Of a DNA stretch of 64,000 bases, positions 49,834 to 59,254 are shown one piece after another. Below the pieces are notes generated by a model. That model did no database searches. It had not been told where the DNA came from and was given only the letters and a program-made list of their open reading frames with translations. The translations under genes and the position numbers were made by a program. The number at the start of each line of letters is the position of its first letter. The stretch's first letter is position 1. Source of the stretch: a bacterium (GTDB taxonomy: Bacteria > UBA8248); the NCBI GenBank assembly GCA_022828125.1, contig JAJEJD010000015.1, positions 1 to 64,000 of the forward strand, in the 5' to 3' direction.

Positions 49834-51687
49834 CTACGCGCTCGACTGTGCGGCGGCCTCCCGGATCCGCTCGAAATAGGCCTTGGCGTCATCGGGCAGG
49901 GAGGTGAAGCGCATCACCAGTCGGTCTCCATCCGCCTCCACGACCTTCGCGTAGATATCGGACACGTCCGCTTCCTCCGCCAGGCGCAGCATGAGATTCG
50001 CATTCCTCTCGAAGGCGACCTCCGCCACCACGTCCAGGCAATTCTCCGAGATGCGTTCGATGGCGGCGGACACCGCCTCGTCCGACACCGTCTTGCCCTC
50101 GAGGGCGAACATCCGCACGTCGGCCGGCGAGGCGAGGTCCACGAACACCTCGGGCGCGGCTTCGGGCATCTCGCAGGCATAGGGCCCCGACATGCCCCGC
50201 ACCTCGTAGACGCGGACAGGCTCCTCCAGCCCCTTGAAGCGCAGATCCTGCGTATCGCCGACTTGTACGAATTCCGCCATCTTCTGGTAGGTATCCATGC
50301 TGATGAGCACCTGCCCGCTCACGGTGTAGGACTCGATGCGGTAGGCCATGTTGATGGCCGTGCCCATCGCCCCGTATTTCGTACGCTTCTCCGAACCGAT
50401 GTTGCCGACGATCACCTCGCCCGTGTTGATGGCGATCCCCATGTGGAGGTCGGGCATGCCGCGGGCGCGCTGCTCCTCGTTGATCTCGACGAGGGCGCGC
50501 TGCATCTCCACGGCGCAGGCGACCGCCCGGGCCGAGTCGTCGGGCGCGGCGAGCGGCGCTCCGAAGAACGCGAGAATCCCGTCCCCCTGGAACTCGTCCA
50601 CCGTACCCCTGTGTTTGGTGATGATCTCCACCATCGGCTCGAGGAAGCGGTTCACGACGTCGATGACCTCATTCGGCGTAAGGCGCGAGGAGAGCGCGGT
50701 AAAGCCTCTCAGGTCCGAAACCAGAAAAGTCACCTCTCGCACCTCGCCGCCGAGCTTGAGGCCGTCGGGCGAGTTCAGGAGTTCATCCACGATCTCCTTG
50801 CTGATGTAGCGCCCGAAGGTGTCGCGGATGAAATCGCGCTGCTTCAAGCCATCGATCATGCCCTCGAACGAGGTGGCCAGGCGGCCCACCTCATCGCGGC
50901 TCCTCTTCTCGGGAACCGTGACGTCGAGGTTGCCCCGGCTCACCTCCTCCGCCGCGCTCGTGAGGTTCCTGATCAGGCGCAGCATCCGCGAGGAGATTAT
51001 CCAGAAGAGGATGAGGCCCAGGGCGACCAGGATGATGGTGAAGCGCAGCAGCTTGAAGGTATTCGTCGCCACCTGCTCGGCCACGGGGTTCGCGAGCTTG
51101 TTGAGCACCAGGATGGCCACTACCTTGCCGTTCAGCTTGAGGGGGGTGTTGAGCTGCAGGAACTGGTCGAACTCGCGGTCCCCCACCTTTCCGCCGAAGA
51201 GCCGGGAGCGCATCATCTCGCCCTTGTTCCAGGTCTGGTTCGTGGCTTTGTAGGTGGCGGGAAAGATCCGGTGGAGTTGGACGTCCTGACCGATCTGGAA
51301 CCCGTCGTGCGCGGCGGCGACGTATTCGTAGCTGCCGTTCGGCCGCCTTCGCATGACGACGGCGTTGTCGACGCCCGAGTTGCGCTTGATGCGCCTGAGC
51401 GCGGCCAGCACCTCCCTGTACTCGGCGGTATTCTTGTCCTCTCGCAGTCTCAGGCTGTGGACGGCTTCCGCGTCGATGAGCGAGCTGCCGCGCTCGGCGA
51501 TGAACTCGAGCCTGGCCGAGAGCACGTTGAGCTCGTAGTTGTAGCTCGATTGATAGTAACGATATGACATCGGAACGATGGCGACGATGAGAATGATCAG
51601 GACGAGGATGAGGCTCTTGAAAACGATGGAGTAGTAAAACCCCTGTCTGGCTGGGGTGCTCGGTTCAGAACTGCTGGATTGGGACAT
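49834..51687 (-). CDS. Membrane HAMP-adenylate/guanylate cyclase receptor
   Basis: Class III cyclase of 617 aa. A first membrane helix (SLILVLIILIVAIVPM) and a second (FTIILVALGLILFWIIS) flank a periplasmic sensor of about 190 residues. A HAMP domain and then the catalytic domain follow: VSDLRGFTALSSRLTP (metal Asp), DEFQGDGILAFFG (metal Asp) and GAMGTAINMAYRIES. The purine-selecting Lys and Asp of adenylate cyclases appear as Glu and Thr, so the nucleotide is uncertain. The C-terminal ~90 residues may be a PilZ-like domain. Start ATG 51687 has GGAGG. Confidence 0.88.
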   Translation of the reverse strand: MSQSSSSEPSTPARQGFYYSIVFKSLILVLIILIVAIVPMSYRYYQSSYNYELNVLSARLEFIAERGSSLIDAEAVHSLRLREDKNTAEYREVLAALRRIKRNSGVDNAVVMRRRPNGSYEYVAAAHDGFQIGQDVQLHRIFPATYKATNQTWNKGEMMRSRLFGGKVGDREFDQFLQLNTPLKLNGKVVAILVLNKLANPVAEQVATNTFKLLRFTIILVALGLILFWIISSRMLRLIRNLTSAAEEVSRGNLDVTVPEKRSRDEVGRLATSFEGMIDGLKQRDFIRDTFGRYISKEIVDELLNSPDGLKLGGEVREVTFLVSDLRGFTALSSRLTPNEVIDVVNRFLEPMVEIITKHRGTVDEFQGDGILAFFGAPLAAPDDSARAVACAVEMQRALVEINEEQRARGMPDLHMGIAINTGEVIVGNIGSEKRTKYGAMGTAINMAYRIESYTVSGQVLISMDTYQKMAEFVQVGDTQDLRFKGLEEPVRVYEVRGMSGPYACEMPEAAPEVFVDLASPADVRMFALEGKTVSDEAVSAAIERISENCLDVVAEVAFERNANLMLRLAEEADVSDIYAKVVEADGDRLVMRFTSLPDDAKAYFERIREAAAQSSA

Positions 51688-52011
51688 CTCTCGCCTCCGG
51701 CGGCGGTTCCAGAGGCCAGTATACACCACACGCGCGGGGGGAAAAGCCGAAAACGGGCGGAGGCGCAGGCTCTCGCCTTGAAAAGCAACCCCCCCTACCC
51801 CCCCTTGTCAGGGGGGTATGAAAGAGCAAAACCCCTCGCTGCCGGCAAGAAGAACCAAAACCCCTCCGGCGGCGGGGGGCGAGGCCTTTTTTTACCCCCC
51901 TGACAAGGGGGGGTAGGGGGGGTTGCCTTTATCCCCTGACAAGGAGAGTGGGAGGTGAATTCCGACTGAGGAAGGAGGAATTCTTCCCCGCAAAGACTCT
52001 TCCAACAACCC
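51688..52011. repeat. Repeat gap with palindromic element copy 4
   Basis: Copy 4 of the C/G-run palindrome has arms 51789-51816 and 51895-51922, flanked by AAAAGCAA and TTGCCTTT. A TTCCAACAACCCC end lies at about 52000-52013. No gene is visible. Confidence 0.8.
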
Positions 52012-53019
52012 CTACGCCGTGCGCTTTTTCCCCACGTAGTCGAGCAGGACGGCCAGGATGATGATTGCGCCCACGGCCAGCAGTTGCCAGTCGGCGGCGA
52101 TGCCCAGCAGGTTCAGGCCGTTTCGGATGCACGCGATGATGAGCGTGCCGATGACGGTGCCGATGACGCGGCCCTCGCCGCCCAGCAGCGAGGCGCCGCC
52201 GATGACGACCGCGGCGATGACGTCCATCAGATCGAACATGCCCATGATGGCCTGGGCGGCCATGAGGCGCGAGGCCATCACCACGCCCGCGAGCGCGCCG
52301 CAGAAGGCGCTGAAGACGAGCACGAACAGCTTGACGGCGAAGACGTTCACGCCGGCGACGCGGGCGGCCTCCTTGTTGCCGCCGACGGCGTAGATGTTCG
52401 TGCCCAGGACGGTGCGCGAGAGGATGAGGTGCGCCACCAGGAAGACGACGCCCATGATCACGGCGGCCATGGGAAACGGGCCCAGGTAGCCCTGGCCGAT
52501 GACGCTGAACGCCTCGGGCAGGCCGAAGATGGACTGCTCGCCCGTCAGGATGAGCGCGCCGCCGCGCGCAAGGCTGTCCATCGCCAGGGTGAGGATGAAA
52601 GCGGGAATCGCGAACCAGCCCACGAAGACTCCGCTCACGGCCCCCAAGGCGACGCCCAGCAGCAGCGTGGCGAGCACCGCAGGCACGATGGGCACGCCGT
52701 AGTCCTTGAGCAGAAGCGCTACCACGACCGCGCCCATCGACTGGATGGAGGCCACCGACAGGTCGATCTCCGCACAGATGATGACGAGCGTGAGGCCCGC
52801 CGCCATGATGCCGATGTTCGATGACTGGAGCAGGATGTTCATCATGTTCGAGACGGTGAAGAAGTTCTCCGCCGTGACCGAGAGAAAGAGGATCAGCAAG
52901 ACGAGCGCCAGGATGAGGCCGTACCTGGAAAAACCCGACGCGATGAGAGAGGCGATGCTGTATCCCCCGCTCCCGGCGGCGGAGTCCCGCCCGCCCTCCG
53001 TTTTCACCTCATCGCTCAT
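52012..53019 (-). CDS. Ribose-type ABC transporter permease
   Basis: RbsC/branched-chain-like inner-membrane permease, 335 aa, about eight to ten hydrophobic segments. AEIDLSVASIQSMGAVV and GLPEAF are family text; AVIGGASLLGGEGRVIGTVIGTLI is the conserved coupling region. It starts 27 bases after the ATPase gene and ends the operon. Confidence 0.93.
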   Translation of the reverse strand: MSDEVKTEGGRDSAAGSGGYSIASLIASGFSRYGLILALVLLILFLSVTAENFFTVSNMMNILLQSSNIGIMAAGLTLVIICAEIDLSVASIQSMGAVVVALLLKDYGVPIVPAVLATLLLGVALGAVSGVFVGWFAIPAFILTLAMDSLARGGALILTGEQSIFGLPEAFSVIGQGYLGPFPMAAVIMGVVFLVAHLILSRTVLGTNIYAVGGNKEAARVAGVNVFAVKLFVLVFSAFCGALAGVVMASRLMAAQAIMGMFDLMDVIAAVVIGGASLLGGEGRVIGTVIGTLIIACIRNGLNLLGIAADWQLLAVGAIIILAVLLDYVGKKRTA

Positions 53020-53045
53020 CGTCCCTCTCCCCCGCAGGCGCGCCT

Positions 53046-54632
53046 TTACGCCGCCGTTCCCGTCGCGTAGCGCATGATGGTTTCCGCGTCGGCGTCCTCG
53101 CGAAGCACCTCGCCGGTGATGCGGCCCTCGTTCATCACGATGATCCGGCTGCAGATCGCCGTGACCTCGGGCAATTCCGAGGATATCACGATGATCGCCA
53201 CCCCCATTTGCGCGAGTTCCTCAAGTATGCGGTATATCTCCACCTTGGCGCCCGCGTCGACGCCCTTGGTCGGTTCGTCCAGGATGACGATGCGCGCCCC
53301 GGTGGATATCCCCCGCGCGAGGAGCACCTTCTGCTGGTTCCCGCCGCTCAGCTGGGCGATCTGATCCGTGAGAGAAGCGACCTTGATGCTCAGCCTCTCC
53401 ACGTAGTCGCGCGAGAGGCCCTCTGCGCCCGAGCCGTTGACCCAGCCGAGCAGGCGCGTGAGCCTCCTGGAGCGGCTCTCCCGGCCGAAGTTGAACAGGG
53501 TGATCAGCAGGTTCTCCAGCACCGAGAGGAGCGGGAACACGCCCTGGTTCTTGCGGTCTTCGGTCAGAAAAGACAGCCCGTGGCGTATGGCGTCGCGGGG
53601 TTTCCTGATCCTCACCGGCTCGCCGTCGATGAACACCTCGCCGGCATCGAGCCTGTCGAGACCGAAGAGCGCGCGGAACAAGTCCGTCCTCCCAGCGCCG
53701 ACCAATCCCGCGAAGCCCAGAATCTCGCCTCCCTTCACCTTGAAGCTCACGTCGCTGAACACGCCCGCTGTCGTGAAATTCCTGACTTCGAGAACCTCTT
53801 CGCCCACCTCCCCCGAAATCCTGGGGTAGCGCTCGCTGAAGGTGCGCCCCGTCATCATGCGGATCAGGGTGTCGATATCGGTGTTCCGGGCATCTATCGT
53901 CCCGACGTGGCGCCCGTCGCGCAGGACGGAGATGCGATCGCCGATAGCCAGGCAATCCTCCAGAGTGTGGGAGACGTAGACGACCCCGATGCCGCGCGCC
54001 GTCAGGCGTTCGATGACCTCGAAGAGCGCTTCCTTCTCCCCGGGACCCAGGGACGAGGTGGGCTCGTCCATCAGGATGACTTTGGCGTCGAAGGCCACCG
54101 CCTTGGCGATCTCGAGAAACTGCATGTCGGAGAGACTCAAACTCAAGACCTCGGCGTTGGGGTCGATATCCAGCCTGAGTTCGGTGAATATCTCGCGGCA
54201 GCGCCGCTCCATCGCCGCCTCGTCGCGCACGCCCAGCCCTCCCAATAGCCTGTTCTTTCTCCTCAAATCGCGGCCCAGGAAGAGATTGCTCTTCACGTCC
54301 ATCAACCGCACGAGGCTCAGTTCCTGATGGATCACGCTGACCCCGAGTTCGCGCGTGAGCGCGGGGGAGCATCTCTCGATCACGCTGCCTTCGAAGACCA
54401 TCTCGCCGGCGTCCTTTTCGACGACGCCCGAGATGATCTTGATCATGGTCGACTTGCCGGCCCCGTTCTCGCCCAGCAGCACGTGCACCTCGCCGGGGCG
54501 CACACTGAAGTCCACCTCGTCCAAGGCCACGACGCCCGGGAACCGCTTGCCGATACCGCGCATGTCGAGAACGAGGCGCTCATCCGCGCCGTCTGTGCGG
54601 GATTCTGGTTGATTGGAGGGGGATGACGTCAT
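53046..54632 (-). CDS. Ribose-type ABC transporter ATPase, duplicated cassette
   Basis: Sugar-import ATPase of 528 aa with two cassettes. The first has GENGAGKSTMIKI (Walker A) and VILMDEPTSSL (Walker B). The second has a degenerate Walker A (GFAGLVGAGRTDLF) and the signature LSGGNQQKVLLARG with VILDEPTKGVD, as in RbsA/MglA. Start ATG 54632; ribosome site weak. Confidence 0.94.
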   Translation of the reverse strand: MTSSPSNQPESRTDGADERLVLDMRGIGKRFPGVVALDEVDFSVRPGEVHVLLGENGAGKSTMIKIISGVVEKDAGEMVFEGSVIERCSPALTRELGVSVIHQELSLVRLMDVKSNLFLGRDLRRKNRLLGGLGVRDEAAMERRCREIFTELRLDIDPNAEVLSLSLSDMQFLEIAKAVAFDAKVILMDEPTSSLGPGEKEALFEVIERLTARGIGVVYVSHTLEDCLAIGDRISVLRDGRHVGTIDARNTDIDTLIRMMTGRTFSERYPRISGEVGEEVLEVRNFTTAGVFSDVSFKVKGGEILGFAGLVGAGRTDLFRALFGLDRLDAGEVFIDGEPVRIRKPRDAIRHGLSFLTEDRKNQGVFPLLSVLENLLITLFNFGRESRSRRLTRLLGWVNGSGAEGLSRDYVERLSIKVASLTDQIAQLSGGNQQKVLLARGISTGARIVILDEPTKGVDAGAKVEIYRILEELAQMGVAIIVISSELPEVTAICSRIIVMNEGRITGEVLREDADAETIMRYATGTAA

Positions 54633-54723
54633 GAACGAGTCTTCCAGTTGGAGGGTCGGGCGGCGCAAGGGGCCTCCGCGTTCGTCGCGGCCTTGAGCGC
54701 GAACATCCTCCCCGCGCTCGCCG

Positions 54724-55929
54724 CTATATCTCCAGCGGCTCCTTGGGAAAGGAGGTAAAGGAAACGCCGCCCTCTTTCGTGACGTGCACCATGTCCTCGT
54801 TGCCGAACAGGTAGGTGTTGTCGACGGCGATGCGCGGCTCGACGGCGAGCACCATGTTCTCCTCGAGGGGGATCTTCTCGATCCCCATGTCGGGGCGCTC
54901 GTGAATGTCCCACCCCAGGCCGTGGCCCAGGAACCTGTCCCACAAGTCGAACCCGGCGTCGCGGGCCATCGCCTCGGCCGTGTCGACGAGCCTGCTCGCC
55001 ACGACGCCCGGCTTCGCCTCCTCGATGACCGTGCGCTGAATCTCGAGAATCGTCTCGTAGGCGCGCCGGTGGGTATCCGTCACCGGCCCCATGGCGCGCG
55101 TGCGCGAGGAGTCGACCGGATAGCCCTCAAACCTCATGCAGATGTCCCAGTGCACGACGTTGCCGCGCTCGACCGCCTTGCCCGGGCTCGGCATGTGCAA
55201 GAGCGCGCCCGCCACCGGATAGCCGCTGCAGATGAGGCTGGGTGAACTGCTGCACGAATCCTCGTAAATCGGGTCGGCCGAGCGCATCGCGTGCTCGGCG
55301 GCGCGGATGAGTTCGAGTTCGGTCGTGCCGACGCCCTCCTCAGACAGGATGGCGGCGACGGTCTCATGCCCCAGATCCGCCACGCGGCCCGCCTTTCGCA
55401 TCATCTCCAGGTCGAAATCGCTCTTCACCATCCGGAGTTCCTCGACGATGGTCGAGCGCACGATTTCGAGATCGGGGAACGTCTCCCGCATCCCGGCGTA
55501 TAGCGGCGCGGGGAACTTGTCGAACGTCTCGACGCCGACGCGCTTTACGTCGCCCGCGTCGCGGATGAGTTTTTCGAGGTTCTCGACGGAGAGGCCGTCG
55601 CCCTTTTTCGCCGAAAAGCCCTCCCCCGCCACGATGCGCGGGACGCACACCTCCCGCGTCGGCATGAGGCCCGGATCGACCATGAGCGCGGGATCGTCGC
55701 TCTGTGTGATGAAGGCCGCACCCCCGTCGACGATGGAGGTCTCCGTGGCCGTCAGGCTGATCCAGCCCGCCCGGTCGGGAAAGTAGTCGGTGAGATAGCG
55801 CAGGCTGCCGGAGAGCTTGTTGTTGCCGTAGACGATCAGGGCGTCGTATTCGCGCTCCGCCATCAGCCGCCGGGTGTTCGCCAGCCGCCGGTCGATTTCG
55901 GCCTGGAGCACGTCGCGTGGAATGGGCAT
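54724..55929 (-). CDS. M24-family metallopeptidase (Xaa-Pro/creatinase type)
   Basis: Pita-bread metallohydrolase of 401 aa. An N-terminal creatinase-like domain is followed by the catalytic domain with metal ligands Asp (VHWDICMRF and PVDSSRTR), His (LGHGLGWDIHE), Glu (LAVEPRI) and Glu (VHVTKEGGV). Members cut Xaa-Pro bonds or hydrolyse creatine-like compounds. Its place between the binding-protein and ATPase genes of an importer suggests it processes the imported compound. Confidence 0.9.
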   Translation of the reverse strand: MPIPRDVLQAEIDRRLANTRRLMAEREYDALIVYGNNKLSGSLRYLTDYFPDRAGWISLTATETSIVDGGAAFITQSDDPALMVDPGLMPTREVCVPRIVAGEGFSAKKGDGLSVENLEKLIRDAGDVKRVGVETFDKFPAPLYAGMRETFPDLEIVRSTIVEELRMVKSDFDLEMMRKAGRVADLGHETVAAILSEEGVGTTELELIRAAEHAMRSADPIYEDSCSSSPSLICSGYPVAGALLHMPSPGKAVERGNVVHWDICMRFEGYPVDSSRTRAMGPVTDTHRRAYETILEIQRTVIEEAKPGVVASRLVDTAEAMARDAGFDLWDRFLGHGLGWDIHERPDMGIEKIPLEENMVLAVEPRIAVDNTYLFGNEDMVHVTKEGGVSFTSFPKEPLEI

Positions 55930-56010
55930 GTCCGTCCCCTCAGGCGAGGACGCGCGGGGAGACGGGAAATAAAAACCCCGCCTCCGCCGCGCGGCGCCGC
56001 GTTTGAACTC

Positions 56011-56961
56011 TTACTTGATGCCGGCCTTGAGGTTCTTTCCGACCGCCTGCAGCAGTCTCGTGTCGAGCGGAATCGTGCCGGTGTCGATCGTGTACTTGGA
56101 CTTGTCGTCCTTGTCCATCGCCACGTCGACCCCCGTGCGGACGAGCTGCTTGCCGACGGAATCGCAGAAAGTCAGCACGGTCGCCAGCATGTTGCCGCGG
56201 TACACTTCCTGCATCGCCTCCTCGACGCCGTTGAAGCCCGTGACGATGATCTTGCCGAGCTTGCCGCGCGCCTTGACGGCCTGCAGCGCGCCCAGGGCCA
56301 TGTCGTCGTTCACGGCGACGATGGCCGAGATGTCGGGGTGCGCCGTCAGGATGTCTTCGGCTTTCTTGAGTCCCTGCGCGCGGTCCCAGTTGGCCGCCCA
56401 GACGCCGACCACCTGGATGCCCTTGTACTTGGCCAGCGTGTCCCTGGCGCCCCTTTTCCGCAGGATGCTGGACATGTTGCCCGGCACGCCTTCCATGAGC
56501 GCGACCTTGCCCTTGCCACCCAGTTCCTCGGCGACGGCTTTGGCGACCGCGGACTGCCCGTAATACTGATCCGGCCCGACGAAGTGCCGCGCCACCTGCT
56601 TGGCCAGGTCGTCGGAGTGGATGAGCACGCGGATACCGCTCTTCTGCACCTTCTTGACCGTCTGCACCATCGCGTTCGGGTCGATGGCGCTGAAGGCGAG
56701 CACGTGCACGCGCTTCTGGATCAAGTCGTCGATCATCTTCGTCACACCGATCAGGTCGGTGCCGAGGGCGCCGCTCAACACCGTGAGCTTGACGTTGGGA
56801 TGATTCTTGGCTTCCGCCTCGGCGGAGCGCTTGAGACACGCGAAATACGGGTTCCCCAGCGTTTCCACCACGATGCCGATCTTGATGTCTTTCGCGAACG
56901 CGGGCGACGTGAACCCGGCGAACGCAACCGCCACGATAACGATGCCGATCATGCGCTTCAT
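56011..56961 (-). CDS. Periplasmic sugar/small-molecule-binding protein
   Basis: Type 1 periplasmic binding protein of 316 aa, with a Sec signal (MKRMIGIVIVAVAFAGFTSPAFA) followed by KDIKIGIVVETLGNPYFACLKRSAEAEAK. AFSAIDPNAMVQTVKK and AIVAVNDDMALGALQAVKA are typical of ribose/autoinducer-2-type receptors. The ATG has GGGGAGGAAAG. First gene of the operon with the M24 enzyme, ATPase and permease. Confidence 0.93.
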   Translation of the reverse strand: MKRMIGIVIVAVAFAGFTSPAFAKDIKIGIVVETLGNPYFACLKRSAEAEAKNHPNVKLTVLSGALGTDLIGVTKMIDDLIQKRVHVLAFSAIDPNAMVQTVKKVQKSGIRVLIHSDDLAKQVARHFVGPDQYYGQSAVAKAVAEELGGKGKVALMEGVPGNMSSILRKRGARDTLAKYKGIQVVGVWAANWDRAQGLKKAEDILTAHPDISAIVAVNDDMALGALQAVKARGKLGKIIVTGFNGVEEAMQEVYRGNMLATVLTFCDSVGKQLVRTGVDVAMDKDDKSKYTIDTGTIPLDTRLLQAVGKNLKAGIK

Positions 56962-57483
56962 AGACTTTCCTCCCCGGTTGGATCTATGGCCCAGTGTGCA
57001 ATCGTATTCTCTGAAATGTGGTGATTAGGGAATCATCACACACGGGCCAGCGCGGGTCAATAAGGGAAGGCGGCGGCGATAACAGGAAAACGCGGAGACG
57101 GGCCTTCAATACGGGGTTGTTGAAAATCCCGCCTCGCCTCATCCTGAGTAGCAGCCCCCCGACTTCGCTCGGGACAGGCTCCGCCGTTGCCCGACACCCC
57201 TCATCCTGAGTAGGCGCGTAAGCGCCGTATCGAAGGATGGGAAACATAAACACTCATTCATCAATCGCGTTTGGCCGCAGGAGGCGCGAACTTCACCCCC
57301 TTTGACAGGCTTTATACAGACCCTTCGATACGCGGCTTCGCCGCTACTCAGGGTGAGGCGGAGTGGCGGGTTGCTAAGGAGGAGCGAGACATTTTGCGCC
57401 GCAGGCGTTTTCCCCTTGGGGGACTTTTTTCACAACCCTCTCAAGGGGGAGTAATTGTAAATTCCCGTGCGGAACGGTCTTCC
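56962..57483. repeat. Repeat gap with TTGAAAA ends and CTCATCCTGAGTA units
   Basis: GGGGTTGTTGAAAATCCCGCC (57114) and GGGGGACTTTTTTCACAACCC (ending about 57438) bound a segment with two inverted copies of another repeat: CCTCATCCTGAGTAGGCGC near 57199 and CCTTCGATACGCGGCTTCGCC with ACTCAGGGTGAGG near 57318-57358. No gene is visible. Confidence 0.75.
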
Positions 57484-59229
57484 CTACTTCGGCGGGATGA
57501 CCGGCAAGAGCAGGTGGGAGGGGTGCTCGGGGCCGGTGTGGACCGTCACCTCGCCGCCGAACACCTCGGGCGGCCTGTCGGCAGGATCGTTGTGCCGGAA
57601 CGGCCCCACGCCCGAGAAGACGGCGGGCATGTTGGGAAGCCCCTGGGTGACCCCGCCCGGGTAGACGTAGTCACAACCGCGCACGCTGAGCGCCAGGCGG
57701 TAGCCTTTGGGCGCCACGATGCAGGTCGGCCATATCTCGACATCCAGCTCGTATATCTCGCCGGGCGTGAGCGGCTGTTTCTCATCGTGCGCGTGGTAGG
57801 GCCGGTAGGGCAGCGTGAGCGCCTCGTCCAGCTTCCGGTGCGAGGCCCGGAGCCAGCCCTGCGCCACCGGGGTGTGCGGGTCGAGCGCGCCCTGGAAGGT
57901 GACTTCCCTGAAATCGGGCGTGAACAATCTAAGAACCAGGAACAAATCGGCGTCCTGGGTCTCGGACGACACCCACAGCTTCGACGCCAGGGGGCCCGTG
58001 ATCTCGGTTTCACGCTTCAGGGGAGGGGAGACGAACGTGACGCCGTCGCTTAGACCTGCGTAGGCCGCCGAACTCGCCTCCTCCGGCGCGGCCTCGCCGA
58101 GCAGGTGGCCTTCCGAATGGAGATAGAGCTTCGTCCAGTTCGTGCGCGCGATGGGCCACTCGTTCTCCGCGCGCTCCACGAACTTCTCGCCGGGGTGGCG
58201 AATCTTAAGCTGCACCCTCGGCTGATCCTTCCAGCCCGTGTCCTCGCTCTTCAGGTAATGGCCGAAAAACTTCTTCTGGAGCGCGACGCCGTAATCGGTA
58301 TAGAACTCCGTCCAGTGCTCGATGCCGTGGCTCTCCAGCCATTTTTCCTTGGAAGCCGCGCGCATAAAGGCCTCGCAGTTTCCCCTCGGGTGAAGCCCCT
58401 GCCCGCCCCAGTTGTTGGAAGAGAGAAAGGGAACCTCGACTTTCGACCAGTCGGGCGTTTTCGCCTTCCAGTATTCATCGTCGAGCGGGTGCGCGCGCAT
58501 CTCCGCCCCCAGAGGGCAGCGGTTCGCGCCCAGTTCCTCCTCGCTCAGCGTGTCCGGCCCCGAGACCCAGTCGCCCGTCACCCGGCTCTTGTAGCCGCGC
58601 TCGCCCAGGCCATGCTGTTTGGAGCGCCCCCTGTTCTGATACCAGTTCTCCGTGAACGTGCAGTAGATGCCCCCGTGGTAGTTCATGTCGCGGTAGAAAT
58701 CCGCCGCCCCCTCCCAGGCGCACATGGCGACGAGGTGCGGCGGCTTCAGGCAGGCGACCTGCCACTGGTTGATGGCGTAATAGGAGATGCCGTTGGCCCC
58801 CACCTTCCCGTTGCTCCAGGGCTGCGCGCCCGCCCATTCGATGCACTCGTAGAAATCGCGCGTCTCGCGCTCCGAGAAGGGGTCCATATAGCCTGGCGAG
58901 CGGCCAGCGCCTCTCGAATCCACTCGCACGCAGGCGTAGCCGTCCGGCACCCATTTCTCGGGGTCCACGACTTCCCAGTTCTGGTACTTGTTCGATGAAC
59001 CCAAGGCGACGTCGGGGTGCTCTTCCACCATGCGGCGCCATTGCTCAGGATAGCCGTCCTCGAAGTGGAGCCACTTCCCGTAAATCCCGTAGGTGATGAT
59101 CACGGGGTAGCGGCCCTCATCAACAGGCCGGTAGACGTCGCAGCGCAGCACCAAGCCGTCGTCCATCTCGACAGGAACCTCCCAGTCGATCCGCATGCCG
59201 TCGGCGATTTCCGATTTACGCCCTCTCAT
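57484..59229 (-). CDS. CocE/NonD-family alpha/beta hydrolase, paralog 1
   Basis: Hydrolase of 581 aa in the X-Pro dipeptidyl-peptidase/cocaine-esterase superfamily. MDDGLVLRCDVYRP starts the fold; VRVDSRGAGRSPGYMDPFSERETRDFY and the nucleophile GANGISYYAINQWQVA follow. The C-terminal jelly-roll carries LRASHRKLDEALTLPYRPYH. No signal peptide. Start ATG 59229 after GGGAGAT. The next gene upstream is a tandem paralog. Confidence 0.9.
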   Translation of the reverse strand: MRGRKSEIADGMRIDWEVPVEMDDGLVLRCDVYRPVDEGRYPVIITYGIYGKWLHFEDGYPEQWRRMVEEHPDVALGSSNKYQNWEVVDPEKWVPDGYACVRVDSRGAGRSPGYMDPFSERETRDFYECIEWAGAQPWSNGKVGANGISYYAINQWQVACLKPPHLVAMCAWEGAADFYRDMNYHGGIYCTFTENWYQNRGRSKQHGLGERGYKSRVTGDWVSGPDTLSEEELGANRCPLGAEMRAHPLDDEYWKAKTPDWSKVEVPFLSSNNWGGQGLHPRGNCEAFMRAASKEKWLESHGIEHWTEFYTDYGVALQKKFFGHYLKSEDTGWKDQPRVQLKIRHPGEKFVERAENEWPIARTNWTKLYLHSEGHLLGEAAPEEASSAAYAGLSDGVTFVSPPLKRETEITGPLASKLWVSSETQDADLFLVLRLFTPDFREVTFQGALDPHTPVAQGWLRASHRKLDEALTLPYRPYHAHDEKQPLTPGEIYELDVEIWPTCIVAPKGYRLALSVRGCDYVYPGGVTQGLPNMPAVFSGVGPFRHNDPADRPPEVFGGEVTVHTGPEHPSHLLLPVIPPK

Positions 59230-59254
59230 CTCATATCTCCCGTTATGCCAGGAA

